Source: an uncultured Lachnospiraceae bacterium (lineage in GTDB: Bacteria > Bacillota > Clostridia > Lachnospirales > Lachnospiraceae). Taken from it: a stretch of 5,642 nt of DNA. The notes beneath the pieces are model-generated. The model worked only from the letters and a program-made list of their open reading frames with translations, was not told the DNA's origin and did not search any database. The DNA is taken from the NCBI GenBank assembly GCA_902783395.1, contig CACZRA010000144.1, positions 1-5,642 on the forward strand. The letters are read 5' to 3'. The position numbers and the translations under genes are program-made. Positions 4,810-5,642 of this stretch are shown in pieces; the first letter of the stretch is position 1, and each line of letters opens with the position of its first letter.

Positions 4810-5642
4810 TCAGATCCTCACCTTGGTCCCCTTGCCGTCACGCTTCGAAAGCTTCACATGGGTAAGAGCCATCTCCTTGCCCTTATACTCTATGACCCGC
4901 TCATCGGCAAAGTTCATGAAGTACATCTCCTCAATGCGGTCTCCGGGCGAGAGCTTCATGCCTCTTACTCCTACCGCCCCCTTCTTTTTCTCCGGGATCT
5001 CCGACACAGCAAACCTTATGAAGAAGCCTCCCTCGGTCTGAAGAAGGATCTGTCTGTCATTTTCCTCGTCATAGGCCCTGACCCTGAAAAGCTCGTCTCC
5101 TTTGCCGAGGGAGGTCGCAGCCACGGTACGCTTCGTCATAACGTCAAACTCCGAGCCCTCCACAAGCTTCATCATCGCATGTCTTGATACGAAGAGGAGC
5201 TTTGACCTCACTATGCCGTCCAGATCGTCGATATATACAAAGTTTTCCTTTGAGGAATCGAATTTGCTGAGATTGTCTATCGGTATACCCTTATCCCTGA
5301 GCTTTGTCATCGGCAGATCCTGCACTCTTATTATATGCAGCATGCCGGTATTGGTGAAGATACCCACGCGGCCGGTGTTCTTTGTGAGGAATACGGTCTT
5401 AAACGAGGCATCGTCCCCCTCTATGGTCTCCTTATTCCTCTCATATGTGGCCGTATCTATGGTACGTGCATACCCGAAGCGGTCCATTACGAAGTAGACA
5501 TCCATCTCTTCTATCGGCTTTTCGGTAAAGGCTGCGGTCACGGCATCGGTGATCTCGGTAAGCCTTTCTCTCCCGTACTTTTCAGCGATCTCATCAAGCT
5601 CCCTGCATATCTCCTTCTTCATGGCAGAAGGCTTCTCAAGGA
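4810..5642 (-). CDS. parC: DNA topoisomerase IV subunit A (ParC-type), C-terminal part, 5' end outside window
   Basis: The frame stays open to the window edge (LEKPSA precedes the Met at 5622), so that Met is internal; 276 codons plus a stop are visible. The segment starts near the end of the coiled-coil arm, with ICRELDEIAEKYGRERLTEI, the usual join between the breakage-reunion core and the C-terminal domain of GyrA/ParC. The rest is a beta-pinwheel with repeated blades, for example FVMDRFGYART and FLTKNTGRVGIFTNTG, and KKKGAVGVRGMKL near the end. The GyrA box (QRRGGKG) expected in the first blade of gyrase is absent: the corresponding region reads YARTIDTATYERN. This favours a decatenating topoisomerase IV subunit, which with ParE unlinks daughter chromosomes using ATP, over gyrase. 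The catalytic Tyr and start lie beyond 5642. The family is near certain; ParC over GyrA is probable. Confidence 0.88.
   Translation of the reverse strand, partial: LEKPSAMKKEICRELDEIAEKYGRERLTEITDAVTAAFTEKPIEEMDVYFVMDRFGYARTIDTATYERNKETIEGDDASFKTVFLTKNTGRVGIFTNTGMLHIIRVQDLPMTKLRDKGIPIDNLSKFDSSKENFVYIDDLDGIVRSKLLFVSRHAMMKLVEGSEFDVMTKRTVAATSLGKGDELFRVRAYDEENDRQILLQTEGGFFIRFAVSEIPEKKKGAVGVRGMKLSPGDRIEEMYFMNFADERVIEYKGKEMALTHVKLSKRDGKGTKVRI

Noticed and set aside
4477..5187. Plus-strand open frame of 236 codons across rsmD and the topoisomerase gene
   Set aside because: It spans the antisense of two well-supported genes and their junction; its composition is that of a codon shadow and no domain is visible.
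4810..5622. Reading the Met at 5622 as the start of a free-standing 270-residue protein
   Set aside because: The frame continues open to the window edge with LEKPSA before the Met, and no ribosome site precedes it. The sequence joins in the middle of the GyrA/ParC fold, so the gene is cut by the window, not truncated.
1..5642. Mobile element, CRISPR array, tRNA or rRNA, defence or toxin-antitoxin system
   Set aside because: No direct repeat array, terminal inverted repeats, transposase or RNA gene signature was seen; practically every base lies in housekeeping-type coding sequence.

Overview
The window is a fragment of a bacterial chromosome in which every gene lies on the minus strand, so transcription runs from position 5642 down to position 1. 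The gene set (a ParC-type topoisomerase subunit without a GyrA box, an M20 aminoacyl-histidine dipeptidase, a RecU-like start reading MATWNSRGLRG, strong AAGGAGG-type ribosome binding sites) and the roughly balanced base composition fit a Clostridia member, most likely a Lachnospiraceae bacterium. The family assignment rests on remembered protein sequences, not on a search.

In order of transcription: the C-terminal 276 codons of a topoisomerase IV (ParC-like) A subunit (4810-5642, 5' end outside the window); rsmD, a 16S rRNA guanine-N2 methyltransferase (4246-4803); coaD, phosphopantetheine adenylyltransferase (3767-4246); a coiled-coil protein with a disordered tail that looks like a DivIVA/SepIVA-type protein (3033-3758); pepD, an aminoacyl-histidine dipeptidase (1568-3022); a small unrecognised two-helix membrane protein (1002-1571); an RluA-family pseudouridine synthase with a TTG start (43-1005); and the first 14 codons of a probable recU Holliday junction resolvase (1-42).

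The genes are packed head to tail. The junctions are +6 nt, 1-nt overlap, +8 nt, +10 nt, 4-nt overlap, 4-nt overlap and 0 nt. There is no intergenic stretch longer than 10 bases, no promoter that I can support and no terminator between genes, so the block reads as one polycistronic unit with translational coupling at several joints. Its products belong to chromosome topology and recombination (ParC, RecU), ribosome modification (RsmD, RluA), coenzyme A synthesis (CoaD), peptide turnover (PepD) and probably envelope or division (the coiled-coil protein). This is a growth-linked housekeeping cluster rather than a single pathway.

There is no sign of mobile elements, CRISPR, RNA genes or accessory defence systems. 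The parts least explained are the SepIVA-like coiled-coil gene next to coaD and the small membrane protein between pepD and the pseudouridine synthase gene.
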